A DNA stretch of 30,134 nucleotides from CAZAIO01 sp964485235 (GCA_964485235.1 CAZAIO010000016.1:1-30134); one strand, 5' to 3'; positions 15,308 through 23,543 are shown, numbered from the stretch's first letter. Notes: generated by a model not told the origin, from the letters alone. Translations and numbers: made by a program.

Positions 15308-15341
15308 CCGGCAGGGAAGACCTCATTGCCTTCCCTGCCGG
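15308..15341 (+). terminator. Strong hairpin after the bactofilin-like gene
   Basis: CCGGCAGGGAAG (15308-15319) and CTTCCCTGCCGG (15330-15341) form a perfect 12-bp stem with a 10-nt loop, 12 nt after the stop. There is no U-run, so it is an imperfect intrinsic terminator or an mRNA 3'-end stabiliser. Confidence 0.6.
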
Positions 15342-15541
15342 GATGACATACATATATTTCACTTCAGCCGTATAACGTATCAAGCACATATTATACGGGT
15401 ATGTTATACTTATTTATGGATACGTACATCCTTCCGCGAAGCTGGAAAAACAAGGCATATGAGCGCTCAGCAAGGTAAGACCTGATATATCCGTTGTGTT
15501 GTGCCGCTGGGTGTAAACTAGAAGGGAATGAAGGAAAAATC

Positions 15542-16057
15542 ATGGCTCGAGCACTCGACGCCTATCTGGATATCGAGACCACCGGTCTGTCATTTTACCA
15601 CGATGCTATCACGGTAGTGGGCATTTTCCTGTGCAACTCAACCGACAGTAAACTCATTCAACTTGTCGACAGACATATCAACAGGAAAAACCTTCTCACC
15701 TCACTTGAAGGCGTCCAGACTATCTACACATACAACGGGAAAAGATTCGATATACCCTTTATCGAGATGTTTCTGGGAATCGATCTCGCCACCGAATTCA
15801 GTCATCACGACCTTATGTATGACTGCTGGCGATATAATTTAAGGGGTGGATTCAAAGCTGTCGAACGCCAGTTGAAAATTCAGAGACAGCTCCAGGATAT
15901 CAACGGAGCAGAAGCGGTGTTACTATGGCAGAATTATAAGAACTTCGGTAACCGTAAAGCACTGGACCTGTTGCTTCAATATAACAAAGAAGATGTCGTA
16001 AACCTGAAAACCCTCAGGGAAAAGCTGTCCGACTATCAAGCAGGGCAGTGCATGTAA
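15542..16057 (+). CDS. RNase H-like 3'-5' exonuclease (YprB family, DEDD type)
   Basis: This 171-residue protein shows the exonuclease motifs in order: YLDIETTGL (first Asp and Glu) near residue 10, YTYNGKRFDIPF (second Asp) near residue 65, and YNKEDVVNLKTL (last Asp) near residue 155. This is the YprB ribonuclease-H-like superfamily, DnaQ-type nucleases with two metal ions. The ATG at 15542 is chosen because the conserved domain starts 6 residues later and GAAGGA precedes it; a longer reading from 15494 adds 16 unrelated residues. The protein is only the nuclease domain, without the helicase or TPR fusions seen in some relatives. Its substrate is unknown. Confidence 0.85.
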   Translation: MARALDAYLDIETTGLSFYHDAITVVGIFLCNSTDSKLIQLVDRHINRKNLLTSLEGVQTIYTYNGKRFDIPFIEMFLGIDLATEFSHHDLMYDCWRYNLRGGFKAVERQLKIQRQLQDINGAEAVLLWQNYKNFGNRKALDLLLQYNKEDVVNLKTLREKLSDYQAGQCM

Positions 16058-16261
16058 TGATAACTGTATTGGCCCGTTACGTTCCGCAACGATTGTCCCG
16101 AAAGGATTAAAATATCAGAACGCCTAAATACGCTACATAAAGGCTATTGACGGGAGCGGCAAGCCAAGCTAGAATATTTCCTGTTTAAGCACTCCGAAGA
16201 TAGTTGCCCTGAACGCGGGACAAGCGCATACTCCGCCGGGTAAATGAAAAGGAGGAAGCCG

Positions 16262-17260
16262 GTGGTAATACGGTCCGAAATTGAAAAATATATAGCTGCA
16301 CTGAATGATAAAGACGTACTGGTCAGTAAGAGCGCCAACAAAGCCCTGTGTAAAATGGGAGAAGTCGCCGTACCGGCTCTGATAGATGCGCTGGAACAGG
16401 TATATCTCTGCAAAGCTGCTGCCAGCGCGCTGGGTTCCATAGGGGCCGATGCAAAAAGTGCTGTCCCCGCGTTGATAAGAGCACTCAAGAATGGCGAGGA
16501 GCATACACGGGAGACCGTTGCATGGAGCCTCGGCGAGATAGGCGACAGCACGGCAATACATTTCCTTATCGAATCGCTCAGAGACGAAAATGAAAACGTC
16601 CGCGAGGCGAGCGGGAAGGCATTAAGCAAGTTCGGTGCGGACTCCAGGGTCGCCGTACCGGCATTGATAGGAACGCTTCTGGACGAAAGCTGGGCGGTAC
16701 GATATGTGGCTGCATGGTCGCTCGGCGAGATAGGTGACGAATCAGCGGTACTGGCGCTTACCAAGGCGCTCAAGGATGAGCACTGGGCTGTATGTGTAGG
16801 AGCTGCCGAAGCGCTCGGTGAAATAGGGAAAACCGCCAGGTCCGCAGTACCTGAGCTTATAGAATCGCTTAAGCTGGAGTGGGTGCGAAAAGCGGCAACA
16901 TGGGCGCTCGGTGAAATAGGCGATAAGTCCGCTGTGCCCATATTGACCAATGCATTAAAAGACAACGACGAATATATTCGTGCGGGAGCGGCAACAGCCC
17001 TTGGAAAAATCGGACCGGACGCGAAAGCCGCTGTCCCTGCTCTTATCGAAACATTGAAAGATAATAATGAAACCGTCAGCAGGGCCGCAGCTATAGCTCT
17101 TGCCGATATCGGGCCGGATATAAAGCTCGCCGTACCCACATTAATAGAACGCCTTAAAGATGAGCGCAGGGAAATACGTCTTGCCGCCGCTGAGGCGCTC
17201 CAGTCGATCATAGAACAGGCGGCGCTGTCGTTAAAAAAGATCGACGCGTTGAAAAAATAG
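16262..17260 (+). CDS. HEAT-repeat protein (PBS-lyase-like repeats)
   Basis: This 332-residue protein is almost wholly made of about nine 31-residue HEAT-like repeats with the pattern AVPALI-x-x-L-(6-8)-VR-x-x-A-A-x-ALG-x-IG, ending with a short charged helix. Repeats containing WSLGEIGD and WALGEIGD are especially alike, suggesting recent internal duplication. Such solenoids are protein-binding scaffolds; the phycobilin lyase link in the family name does not imply lyase activity. GTG at 16262 is chosen because AAAGGAGG lies 6 nt upstream, whereas the ATG at 16244 would overlap that site and has none of its own. No signal peptide is visible, so it is cytosolic. Confidence 0.88.
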   Translation: MVIRSEIEKYIAALNDKDVLVSKSANKALCKMGEVAVPALIDALEQVYLCKAAASALGSIGADAKSAVPALIRALKNGEEHTRETVAWSLGEIGDSTAIHFLIESLRDENENVREASGKALSKFGADSRVAVPALIGTLLDESWAVRYVAAWSLGEIGDESAVLALTKALKDEHWAVCVGAAEALGEIGKTARSAVPELIESLKLEWVRKAATWALGEIGDKSAVPILTNALKDNDEYIRAGAATALGKIGPDAKAAVPALIETLKDNNETVSRAAAIALADIGPDIKLAVPTLIERLKDERREIRLAAAEALQSIIEQAALSLKKIDALKK

Positions 17261-17359
17261 TTTTACTCTAAAGTACGTCGATACTATTCCGCCTCACCGG
17301 TCAGGCCGGAGGGAACCGCATTTCCGGTACCGTAGTATGTACGGGCTCCCCTGCATATT

Positions 17360-17388
17360 TTGTCAGATTAAGTCAGGCCGGTTAGAAT
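17360..17388 (+). promoter_or_regulatory. Predicted sigma-70-type promoter of the MBL-queH-HD operon
   Basis: TTGTCA (17360-17365) and TAGAAT (17383-17388), each five of six matches, are spaced by exactly 17 nt. Transcription would begin near 17395, giving a leader of about 30 nt before the GTG at 17424. Confidence 0.6.
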
Positions 17389-17423
17389 AAAGAACATTCA
17401 TCAATACGATTCGAGGTTTTCAC

Positions 17424-18065
17424 GTGAAAATTACAATTCTCTACGACAACGAGACATTCAATGAACAGGCGACTAAGGACTGGGGATTCTCCTGTCTGAT
17501 AGAAGAACCGGACATTCCAGGCCTGCTCTTCGATACCGGGGCGAAGGGCTCTGTTCTATTACACAACATGGTTGTTCTGGGAATCTCCCCTCTCGATATC
17601 GGGACTATCGTAATCTCCCATACTCATTTCGACCATGCCGGAGGTCTGCCGGAATTTCTTCTTTTCAATGACAATGTTGACCTTTACCTTCCTGCGACAT
17701 TGGAAGGTGACCTTCCGGTAAGAGACGTTACCATAGTAAAGAACGCCACTCCTATTTACGAAGGCATATACAGTACCGGCGTGCTCAACAATATCGAACA
17801 AGCATTGCTGCTCAGTACGGAAAAAGGGACAGTCCTCATTACCGGATGCGCGCATCCCGGACTCGGTAAAATCATGGATATCGCTGCCGAAAAAGGACCT
17901 ATTCACGGAATTATCGGCGGCCTTCATGACTTCGATGATTTCGACAGGCTGAACACTGTAGACTTCGTATGTCCGTGTCATTGTACACAGTATAAAACTG
18001 AAATCGGACTTATTTTTCCGGATAAGTACATAGCCGGTGGAGTCGGCGTAACAATAAATATATAG
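17424..18065 (+). CDS. MBL-fold hydrolase of the dihydropterin ribofuranosylaminobenzene phosphate synthase-like group (COG1237)
   Basis: This 213-residue protein opens with KITILYDNETFNEQ and has LLFDTGAKGSVLLHNM, then the zinc motif SHTHFDHAGGL (HxHxDH), and later ITGCAHPGLGKIMDIA and GGLHDF, a spacing typical of COG1237. Members are annotated after an archaeal dihydropterin-condensing enzyme, but most bacterial homologs have no proven reaction. GAGGT lies 6 nt before the GTG. It is unrelated in detail to the two lactonase-like MBL proteins at 4516-6034. Its stop is followed within 10 nt by queH, so the operon link is strong. A pterin-type substrate next to the GTP-derived queuosine pathway is suggestive only. 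Confidence 0.85.
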   Translation: MKITILYDNETFNEQATKDWGFSCLIEEPDIPGLLFDTGAKGSVLLHNMVVLGISPLDIGTIVISHTHFDHAGGLPEFLLFNDNVDLYLPATLEGDLPVRDVTIVKNATPIYEGIYSTGVLNNIEQALLLSTEKGTVLITGCAHPGLGKIMDIAAEKGPIHGIIGGLHDFDDFDRLNTVDFVCPCHCTQYKTEIGLIFPDKYIAGGVGVTINI

Positions 18066-18074
18066 GTGCGTGGA

Positions 18075-18602
18075 GTGAATATCCTACTACACATTTGCTG
18101 CGGGATCTGTGCCGCAGGGGCGGTACAAACACTTAAGGAAGAAGGTCACCAGGTGACCGGCTTTTTTTACAACCCGAACATCCATCCGGAGGAGGAATAT
18201 TATAGAAGGCTACAAACAACACATCTTGTGGCTCAATATCTCGATTTTCCGCTTCATGCCGGCGAATACGATGCCGAAGAGTGGTTTGCACGTACGGACC
18301 TGCTAAAAAACGAACCGGAAGGCGGGGCCCGTTGTGCTATTTGCTTTCAGATGCGTCTCGAAAAAACGTTTGAATTTATGCAACAATGCGGAGCGGATGC
18401 GTTCACTTCTACGCTCACCATCAGCCCCCACAAACCGGCAGATACGGTCAACCGGATTGGGAAGAACGCCGGCGGAACTCTTTTTCTGGCGCGGGACTTT
18501 AAAAAAAAGGACGGCTTCAAGCGGGCTATACAGACAGCACGGCAATGGGACCTGTACCGGCAGGACTATTGCGGTTGTATTTACAGCATAAGAAGGAGAT
18601 AA
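18075..18602 (+). CDS. queH: Epoxyqueuosine reductase QueH
   Basis: This 175-residue protein performs the last step of queuosine synthesis, reducing epoxyqueuosine in tRNA to queuosine. It is the QueH type (formerly DUF208), not the cobalamin-dependent QueG. The signature cysteines are present: HICCGICA at the N terminus, RCAICFQMR in the middle and DYCGCIYS at the C terminus, which together hold an iron-sulfur cluster and an iron site. NPNIHPEEEYYRR is also characteristic. GTG at 18075 is preferred because AGGTG lies 6 nt upstream and the conserved start NILLHICC follows at once; GTG at 18066 is possible. The stop is 2 nt before the HD gene start. Confidence 0.92.
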   Translation: MNILLHICCGICAAGAVQTLKEEGHQVTGFFYNPNIHPEEEYYRRLQTTHLVAQYLDFPLHAGEYDAEEWFARTDLLKNEPEGGARCAICFQMRLEKTFEFMQQCGADAFTSTLTISPHKPADTVNRIGKNAGGTLFLARDFKKKDGFKRAIQTARQWDLYRQDYCGCIYSIRRR

Positions 18603-18604
18603 CC

Positions 18605-19168
18605 ATGAGCAAATGGCCTACCGGGGAAGAAGCACAAAAAATACTGGATGAATGGGTGACCAACAAGAACCTCAAAAAACATGCCTACGCAGTAGAGGCG
18701 GCGATGAAAGAATACGCCTTGCAGCGGGGAGAAGACCCGGTACGCTGGGGTATCGTAGGCCTGCTTCATGATTTCGACTACGAAAAATATCCGGACCTTG
18801 CCGACCATCCTTTCAAAGGGGCGACGTATCTCGAAGACAGCGGTTACGCCGGTGAGCTTATCGAAGGTGTGCTGGCACATGCGGACCATACGGGAACAGC
18901 CCGCGATACCGATATGAAAAAAGCGATCTACGCTGTGGATGAACTTACCGGCCTTATCGTAGCCGTGGCGCTTACCAGGCCCTCAAAGAAAATAGCCGAC
19001 GTGACCGTTGAATCGGTTATGAAAAAGTGGAAAGAGAAATCATTTGCCGCAGGTGTGGATAGACAGATGATAGAGACCGGCGCCGCGGAACTGGGCGTGT
19101 CTCTCCGGGAACATATCGGCACCGTGCTCAAGGCAATGAAGGGCATCGCGGACAAACTGGGACTTTAA
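18605..19168 (+). CDS. HD-domain phosphohydrolase-like protein
   Basis: This 187-residue protein has an HD superfamily core: KKHAYAVEAAMKEYA (first His), GIVGLLHDFDYEKYPD (HD pair), then EGVLAHADHTG and a later AVDELTGLIVAVAL. HD proteins of this size are usually nucleotide or metabolite phosphohydrolases; the substrate is unknown. AAGGAGA lies 7 nt before the ATG, the last gene of the MBL-queH operon. The final 49 bases before the stop, and six more after it, are repeated exactly beyond the N gap, which is an assembly effect and does not alter the protein. Confidence 0.88.
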   Translation: MSKWPTGEEAQKILDEWVTNKNLKKHAYAVEAAMKEYALQRGEDPVRWGIVGLLHDFDYEKYPDLADHPFKGATYLEDSGYAGELIEGVLAHADHTGTARDTDMKKAIYAVDELTGLIVAVALTRPSKKIADVTVESVMKKWKEKSFAAGVDRQMIETGAAELGVSLREHIGTVLKAMKGIADKLGL

Positions 19169-19329
19169 GCAAAANNNNNNNNNNNNNNNNNNNNNNNNNN
19201 NNNNNNNNNNNNNNNNNNNNNNNNNNNNNNNNNNNNNNNNNNNNNNNNNNNNNNNNNNNNNNNNNNNNNNNNNNCACCGTGCTCAAGGCAATGAAGGGCA
19301 TCGCGGACAAACTGGGACTTTAAGCAAAA
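19120..19329. other. Scaffold gap (100 N) flanked by an exact 55-bp duplication
   Basis: Bases 19120-19174 and 19275-19329 are identical over 55 nt and flank exactly 100 N. This is what results when two contigs that overlap by an assembler k-mer of 55 are joined by a fixed-length gap. The real sequence probably has one copy and no gap. Confidence 0.9.
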
Positions 19330-19343
19330 ATGTATTGTCGAAT

Positions 19344-19976
19344 TCACCAACTTGAAGGTTTATATATTTTCTCACCATTTGATAAGACCACAGGATCGGG
19401 AAATTGATTATTGATATAACTATTTACATGTATTTTAAATGACTTTGGCGCCACTGAAACGAGTTCCTTATTTTTTCTGCCGAATGGAAATGCACATAAA
19501 ATTGTTTTACCACAAAATAATGACCGGGCTGATTTAATTGCGGGAATAATATCTGTGTCACCTGTAATCAATACAACGGTCTCGCATTCATTTTTACTAA
19601 AGACTTCCAATAATTTCGCTGCAATTGCCACATCCGTTTCTTTTTCTTCATGTTTAACAAAATGTCTTCCACAATGAGCACATGTAATAGTCTTTGGTTT
19701 AAACCTGGCTAATATCGGTATTACACCTGTGGATTCAAGACATTTTATATAATTCATATGTCTATTAATGATACCAAGATCGTTTAAATGTGTCGCATAT
19801 GCAGAAAAATAGTAAATTTCTTTTAATCTTGCTTTAGAATCAATAAGTTGTAAAAATGAGCTACAAAAGCTATATATATTCAACCATTTTAAACTAAGAT
19901 TTTTAGGAAGTTTTTGAATATCGCATATAGAGTGGTAAAGATTAAAACCATCGATCAGGAAAATTACTCTGTTCAT
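19344..19976 (-). CDS. NYN-domain (LabA/DUF88-type) putative RNase with zinc-knuckle insert
   Basis: This 210-residue protein has the PIN-like NYN core: VIFLIDGFNLYHS (first Asp) at residues 4-16, KETDVAIAAKLLEVF (central Asp) and VVLITGDTDIIPAIKSA (last Asp cluster), so the predicted metal-dependent nuclease site is intact. Between the first and second blocks, ITCAHCGRHFVKHEEKE adds a CxxC element. The gene is markedly more AT-rich than its neighbours (19801-19860 has 14 G/C of 60), suggesting horizontal acquisition. No ribosome site lies between the upstream terminator hairpin and the ATG. NYN proteins process or degrade RNA and often occur in mobile or defence contexts; no partner protein is adjacent here. 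Confidence 0.88.
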   Translation of the reverse strand: MNRVIFLIDGFNLYHSICDIQKLPKNLSLKWLNIYSFCSSFLQLIDSKARLKEIYYFSAYATHLNDLGIINRHMNYIKCLESTGVIPILARFKPKTITCAHCGRHFVKHEEKETDVAIAAKLLEVFSKNECETVVLITGDTDIIPAIKSARSLFCGKTILCAFPFGRKNKELVSVAPKSFKIHVNSYINNQFPDPVVLSNGEKIYKPSSW

Positions 19977-19988
19977 GGTTTATAAAGT

Positions 19989-20017
19989 AAAAACCCTCTA
20001 GACCGTAACCTAGAGGG
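19989..20017 (-). terminator. Intrinsic terminator/attenuator directly upstream of the NYN gene
   Basis: On minus, CCCTCTAG (20010-20017) pairs with CTAGAGGG (19994-20001) and is followed by TTTTT (19989-19993). It ends only 12 nt before the NYN ATG, so it stops or attenuates transcription entering that gene. Confidence 0.75.
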
Positions 20018-20046
20018 GGCTGGCGGATTTCTCCGCCAGGGATGAT
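19989..20046 (-). ncRNA. Predicted short structured RNA between promoter and NYN gene
   Basis: From the predicted start near 20046 to the T-tract at 19989 a transcript of about 58 nt would contain two hairpins: CTGGCGGA/TCCGCCAG (20032-20039 with 20020-20027, GAAA-type loop) and the terminator stem. It could be a stand-alone small RNA or the attenuated leader of the NYN mRNA. No known RNA family was recognised. Confidence 0.5.
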
Positions 20047-20052
20047 GATTAC

Positions 20053-20081
20053 ATTTTAAAGTGCTTAACTACATATGTCAA
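20053..20081 (-). promoter_or_regulatory. Near-consensus promoter driving the hairpin RNA and NYN gene
   Basis: On minus, a perfect TTGACA (20076-20081) is separated by 17 nt from TAAAAT (20053-20058), five of six. This is the best promoter match in the window. Confidence 0.7.
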
Positions 20082-20154
20082 TCTTTACTTAACGCAATAT
20101 TAAATAAATACAACCGCTTTCCATAGATACTCCGCTCATATACATCGCTTTATA

Positions 20155-21345
20155 TCAACTTTGTGGTTTTCCTCCACTCTTCATCATCTTGCCGGATGCC
20201 ACGGCAATAACCACCACCAGCAATGCCAGTAAGGTGGCAGTAAGGTACGCACCGGTATACCCACCAAACACATAAGCCAGTGTCATCACCGGCGGGCCCA
20301 TCGTTTGTCCTAATCTGATTGAGGTCGCATTGATAGACATAACCGCTGCCCTGTATTCCATAGGAGCTTTTTGAGATATCGTAGTATGTAGACAGGGCAT
20401 AATAATTCCCATAGCCAGATTAATGAGTATCGAAGGCACGATAAGGAGAATCAATGAAGGCATGAAGGGCACCATTAACGAACCGATTACATTAAAGCCA
20501 AAAGCAATCTTCATCAACGTACCTGCTGAAAACCATCTCGTAAGCCTTCCCGTCTGTGACGAAGATATTGCCATTGCCATAGAGCCACCCGAATTGACAA
20601 TACCGATGACAAATGGCGACGTATTATAGCGTTCCGCCATAAGCAAAGGATAGTATGTGATGAAAGCTCCGTAGAGTATAATAAATGCAACAATGCCCAT
20701 AAAATAATAACCGATAAGCCGTATATCCTTCAGGCATTTCCATGTCCCGCTCAGATATTCACGTATGTCCTGGGAAACATCCGGTTCGGGATTGTCCAGC
20801 ATGAAAAGAACAGCAAAACCTACCGGCACGGCCAGTCCCGCCAGAAGAAACGGGTAATGCCAGTCTAACGTTGCCAGAGCACCACCTAATACAGGATAAA
20901 TTGCAACGCTTACGCTGATAACAGTTGCGTTGATACCCATTATCTCCGCTACTTTCGGTCCCCGGTAAATATCAGCGATAAGGGTGACGGTAACTGTCGC
21001 AAATGCGCTTCCACCGATACCCTGAAATATTCGCAGTATAAGGATTACTGTGTAATTATTTACAAGACCGCAGGTAAATCCGCAAATTCCGAACATAAAG
21101 AGACAGGGCACCAGTATTATTTTTCTTCCCATCCGGTCAGCCATAATCCCGAGGAATGGCGCCAGTAGGGCGCTAGGCAGGCTAAAACATGTAACAAGCA
21201 GTCCTATCTGGTTTTTTGAAAGGTCCAGCTCGCTCATTATTTTGGGGAATGCCGGCGCAATGCTGGCAACCGACATAAGTCCCAATAGAGTTACCGAACA
21301 AATCAAGTACAGGTTTTTATCTAATAGCAAACTACCTTTTTTCAT
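20155..21345 (-). CDS. MFS transporter (12-TM drug/metabolite efflux type), copy 1
   Basis: This 396-residue protein has about twelve hydrophobic spans. The MFS signature between TM2 and TM3 is clear in FLGIMADRMGRKIILVP (GxxxDRxGRK), and RIFQGIGGSAFATVTVTLIADIY in TM4 resembles the antiporter motif region of drug:H+ exporters. It is closely similar to the next gene over its whole length (for example MKKGSLLLDKNLYLI versus MKKDSVLRDKNLYII). The 33-nt gap to that gene indicates one transcript, and this is its last member. The substrate is unknown; no adjacent regulator or biosynthesis gene points to one. Confidence 0.92.
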   Translation of the reverse strand: MKKGSLLLDKNLYLICSVTLLGLMSVASIAPAFPKIMSELDLSKNQIGLLVTCFSLPSALLAPFLGIMADRMGRKIILVPCLFMFGICGFTCGLVNNYTVILILRIFQGIGGSAFATVTVTLIADIYRGPKVAEIMGINATVISVSVAIYPVLGGALATLDWHYPFLLAGLAVPVGFAVLFMLDNPEPDVSQDIREYLSGTWKCLKDIRLIGYYFMGIVAFIILYGAFITYYPLLMAERYNTSPFVIGIVNSGGSMAMAISSSQTGRLTRWFSAGTLMKIAFGFNVIGSLMVPFMPSLILLIVPSILINLAMGIIMPCLHTTISQKAPMEYRAAVMSINATSIRLGQTMGPPVMTLAYVFGGYTGAYLTATLLALLVVVIAVASGKMMKSGGKPQS

Positions 21346-21378
21346 CGATGAAAGTCTCCGGGATTTTCACGTCGGTTT

Positions 21379-22563
21379 TTAATCATTACTTTCATATGCT
21401 GTATCACGTTGTGCCGTTTTTATAAAAAACATAACGATGACCGCTCCTATAAAAGCTAAAAATGCCGCGCCGAAATAGACCCAATTGTAGCTGCCCAGGC
21501 TAAATGCCAGCGTCATTAAAGGCGGAGCAATAGTTTGACCCAACCTTAATATGGATGTGTTGATCGACATGATTGCCGCACGATATTCTACCGGTGCTTT
21601 CCGGGCAATTGCCGCCATGATAGAAGGAATGATCGTATTGAACACAAGCGTCGGAAGCACAAGTAAAGTTATAGAAGGGATAAAGGGTACCATAACAGTC
21701 CCCGCAATATAGACGCCAAAAGCCATGATTAACAGGTTACCCAGTGGAATTTTTTTATTGAGCCAGCCCACCTGAGAAGAAGAAAGCGTCATCGCAATAG
21801 AACCCACCGAAAAAATAATACCGATAGCAAAAGAGGACATACCGAAAAATTCCGCCATAAACAACGGATAATATGTCAGAAAAGCTCCATAAAGTATGAT
21901 CACGGCTATAATACCGACCATGAAGAAAGCGACCAGTTGTCTGTTGTTGAGGAATTTCCACGTTCCGTGGAGATAGTCGTTCATCCCGAGTGATTTAGCG
22001 GGCTCAGGGCTGTGCAGCAGAGTAAGCACCAGAATACCGAGTGGAATCGCGACTATCGGTAAAAGAAACGGGTAATGCCAGTTTAACATGGCAAGCGCTC
22101 CGCCTATCGTAGGGTATATCGCTACACCGAAACTGATCACACTCGCATTGTACCCCATTGCCTCTGCTACCTTGTTCCCGCTATACAGGTCGCCTATAAG
22201 CGTTGTCGTAAGTGTAACCAGGCCTCCTCCTCCGATCCCCTGGATCACACGTAAAATGAGAAGTGTATAAAAGCTGTGGGTAAATGTACAGGAAAAACCT
22301 GCAATACCGAAAATAAAAAGGCAGGGAACAAGCACTCTTTTACGGCCGAAACGATCGGTCATAATACCTATAAACGGAGCAAGAACAGCACCGGGCAAGC
22401 TGAATGCAGTGATAAGCAGTCCCACTTCTCCGGCGCTGATATTCAGGTCCTCAATAATACGGGGAAACGCAGGAGTGATCGAAGATACTCCCATGACCGA
22501 AAGAATAGATATACAAAAAATGATATAGAGGTTTTTATCCCTCAGAACGCTGTCTTTTTTCAT
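21379..22563 (-). CDS. MFS transporter, copy 2 (tandem paralog)
   Basis: This 394-residue, twelve-span protein carries FIGIMTDRFGRKRVLVP (GxxxDRxGRK) and RVIQGIGGGGLVTLTTTLIGDLY. The ATG at 22561-22563 is used because it aligns exactly with the paralog's start; a TTG at 22578 would add five residues. No clear ribosome site precedes either start. The two genes arose by tandem duplication and have since diverged widely, so they may have different substrates or, less likely, form a heteromer. The 350-bp stretch 22564-22913 upstream contains no gene I can support and no convincing promoter. Confidence 0.92.
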   Translation of the reverse strand: MKKDSVLRDKNLYIIFCISILSVMGVSSITPAFPRIIEDLNISAGEVGLLITAFSLPGAVLAPFIGIMTDRFGRKRVLVPCLFIFGIAGFSCTFTHSFYTLLILRVIQGIGGGGLVTLTTTLIGDLYSGNKVAEAMGYNASVISFGVAIYPTIGGALAMLNWHYPFLLPIVAIPLGILVLTLLHSPEPAKSLGMNDYLHGTWKFLNNRQLVAFFMVGIIAVIILYGAFLTYYPLFMAEFFGMSSFAIGIIFSVGSIAMTLSSSQVGWLNKKIPLGNLLIMAFGVYIAGTVMVPFIPSITLLVLPTLVFNTIIPSIMAAIARKAPVEYRAAIMSINTSILRLGQTIAPPLMTLAFSLGSYNWVYFGAAFLAFIGAVIVMFFIKTAQRDTAYESND

Positions 22564-22913
22564 GTATTTCAGGACCAATCCCGATGAATATTTTTACACC
22601 GGCTTCACTATAAGACCTGCCCTGAACGGGGTATACAGGCGAAGCACAAGTTCGCTCTTAACGCTCCGTCCCTCAAAAAGCCGATAGAACACTCAACAGA
22701 GCGATTATATTATTTTTCGATATTACAGGTAAACAGATGAAAGACATCTTATCGTCACACCTGCAGGAGCGGGTATTACTACGATAAGCCCGGTTTCATA
22801 CATAAATCTTTTATGCAGTTGGACGCCGTATGATTATTCTTTCCGATGGGTAAATCTTCGCCTTATTATACTCTCATCTTTAAATGTGCACACGTTTATG
22901 AATGATAGATTAC

Positions 22914-23039
22914 TTACAGGAAGGGAAACAGGTCGATATCCCCGTTGAAGTAAAAGAGCACCAAGATGACAACAATCGCGATAAGCGTACACACGACGCC
23001 CGCTATAAACATCATACATCCGAATTGCAGACGCCCCAT
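22914..23039 (-). CDS. Small single-span membrane protein (41 residues)
   Basis: The ATG at 23037-23039 has GGGAGAG 4 nt upstream and opens a 41-codon frame. Residues 1-8 are short and basic, about 9-31 are a strongly hydrophobic span with two Cys, and the tail is acidic and short (NGDIDLFPFL). I do not recognise a family. It lies 55 nt downstream of the PPC-domain gene on the same strand. The composition and ribosome site support a real gene; overlapping frames in the same region look like shadows. Confidence 0.55.
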   Translation of the reverse strand: MGRLQFGCMMFIAGVVCTLIAIVVILVLFYFNGDIDLFPFL

Positions 23040-23094
23040 GTAACTCTCCCGTTGGAATGCTTTAGTAACGGTCCTGTATTAAAGTACGCATTCA

Positions 23095-23541
23095 TTATTC
23101 CGCTATTTCCAGCAGATTGAAACCGCTCATTGAATCTTTCTTTCTCATTATCTTTACGTCCAGCACCTCGTTGATTATTGCCTCACCGACAAGCCATGTT
23201 TTCACGCCGGGCCGCAGGCAGCCGGTAGTTGTTTTTCCCGCTCTACCGAGCGCGGCATGGATATGCAATACCGGTCGTCCATTTTCGTCAGGAGCAATCA
23301 CACCTACTCCCGCTACTTCATGTGCACCGTCTATCGGCAGGAGCATTGGCTCCGGAGGCATCCGGATTGAGTCCCGGGGCCCGACTACAACGTCGCCTCC
23401 TCCTATCCCGCCCACTACTACCACATATGCCGCCGTTATCTCATGCTCCAGGGCAAAATGCTCGATACAATCAGGTAAAACATCGCCGTCTTCCAACCGT
23501 AACACAAATACACGTCCCGGTCTCCCCATCGATGCTTTCAT
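23095..23541 (-). CDS. PPC-domain protein (DUF296)
   Basis: This 148-residue protein fits the PPC/DUF296 fold: GRVFVLRLEDGDVLPDCIEHFALEHEI at the start, a Gly-rich AYVVVVGGIGG strand turn, and VLHIHAALGRAGKTTTGCLRPGV carrying His residues that line a metal or ligand site in solved bacterial homologs. In plants the domain accompanies AT-hook DNA binding; stand-alone bacterial members form trimers of unknown role. Two ATGs lie in a row; the second (23541) has GGAGG at 6 nt and is used, the first (23544) overlaps the stop of a short leader ORF. There is no AT-hook. Confidence 0.87.
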   Translation of the reverse strand: MKASMGRPGRVFVLRLEDGDVLPDCIEHFALEHEITAAYVVVVGGIGGGDVVVGPRDSIRMPPEPMLLPIDGAHEVAGVGVIAPDENGRPVLHIHAALGRAGKTTTGCLRPGVKTWLVGEAIINEVLDVKIMRKKDSMSGFNLLEIAE

Positions 23542-23543
23542 CA

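Noticed and set aside
16144..17211. 355-codon open frame antisense to the HEAT-repeat gene
   Set aside because: Its Ser/Ala-rich repeats simply reflect the HEAT repeats read backwards; no independent start signal.
19120..19329. Genuine tandem duplication of the HD gene end
   Set aside because: Exact identity, length of 55 and the 100-N spacer fit an assembly join far better.
22834..23019. 61-codon minus-strand ORF
   Set aside because: It overlaps the better supported 41-codon membrane protein in another frame and has an Arg/Tyr-rich translation without a start signal.
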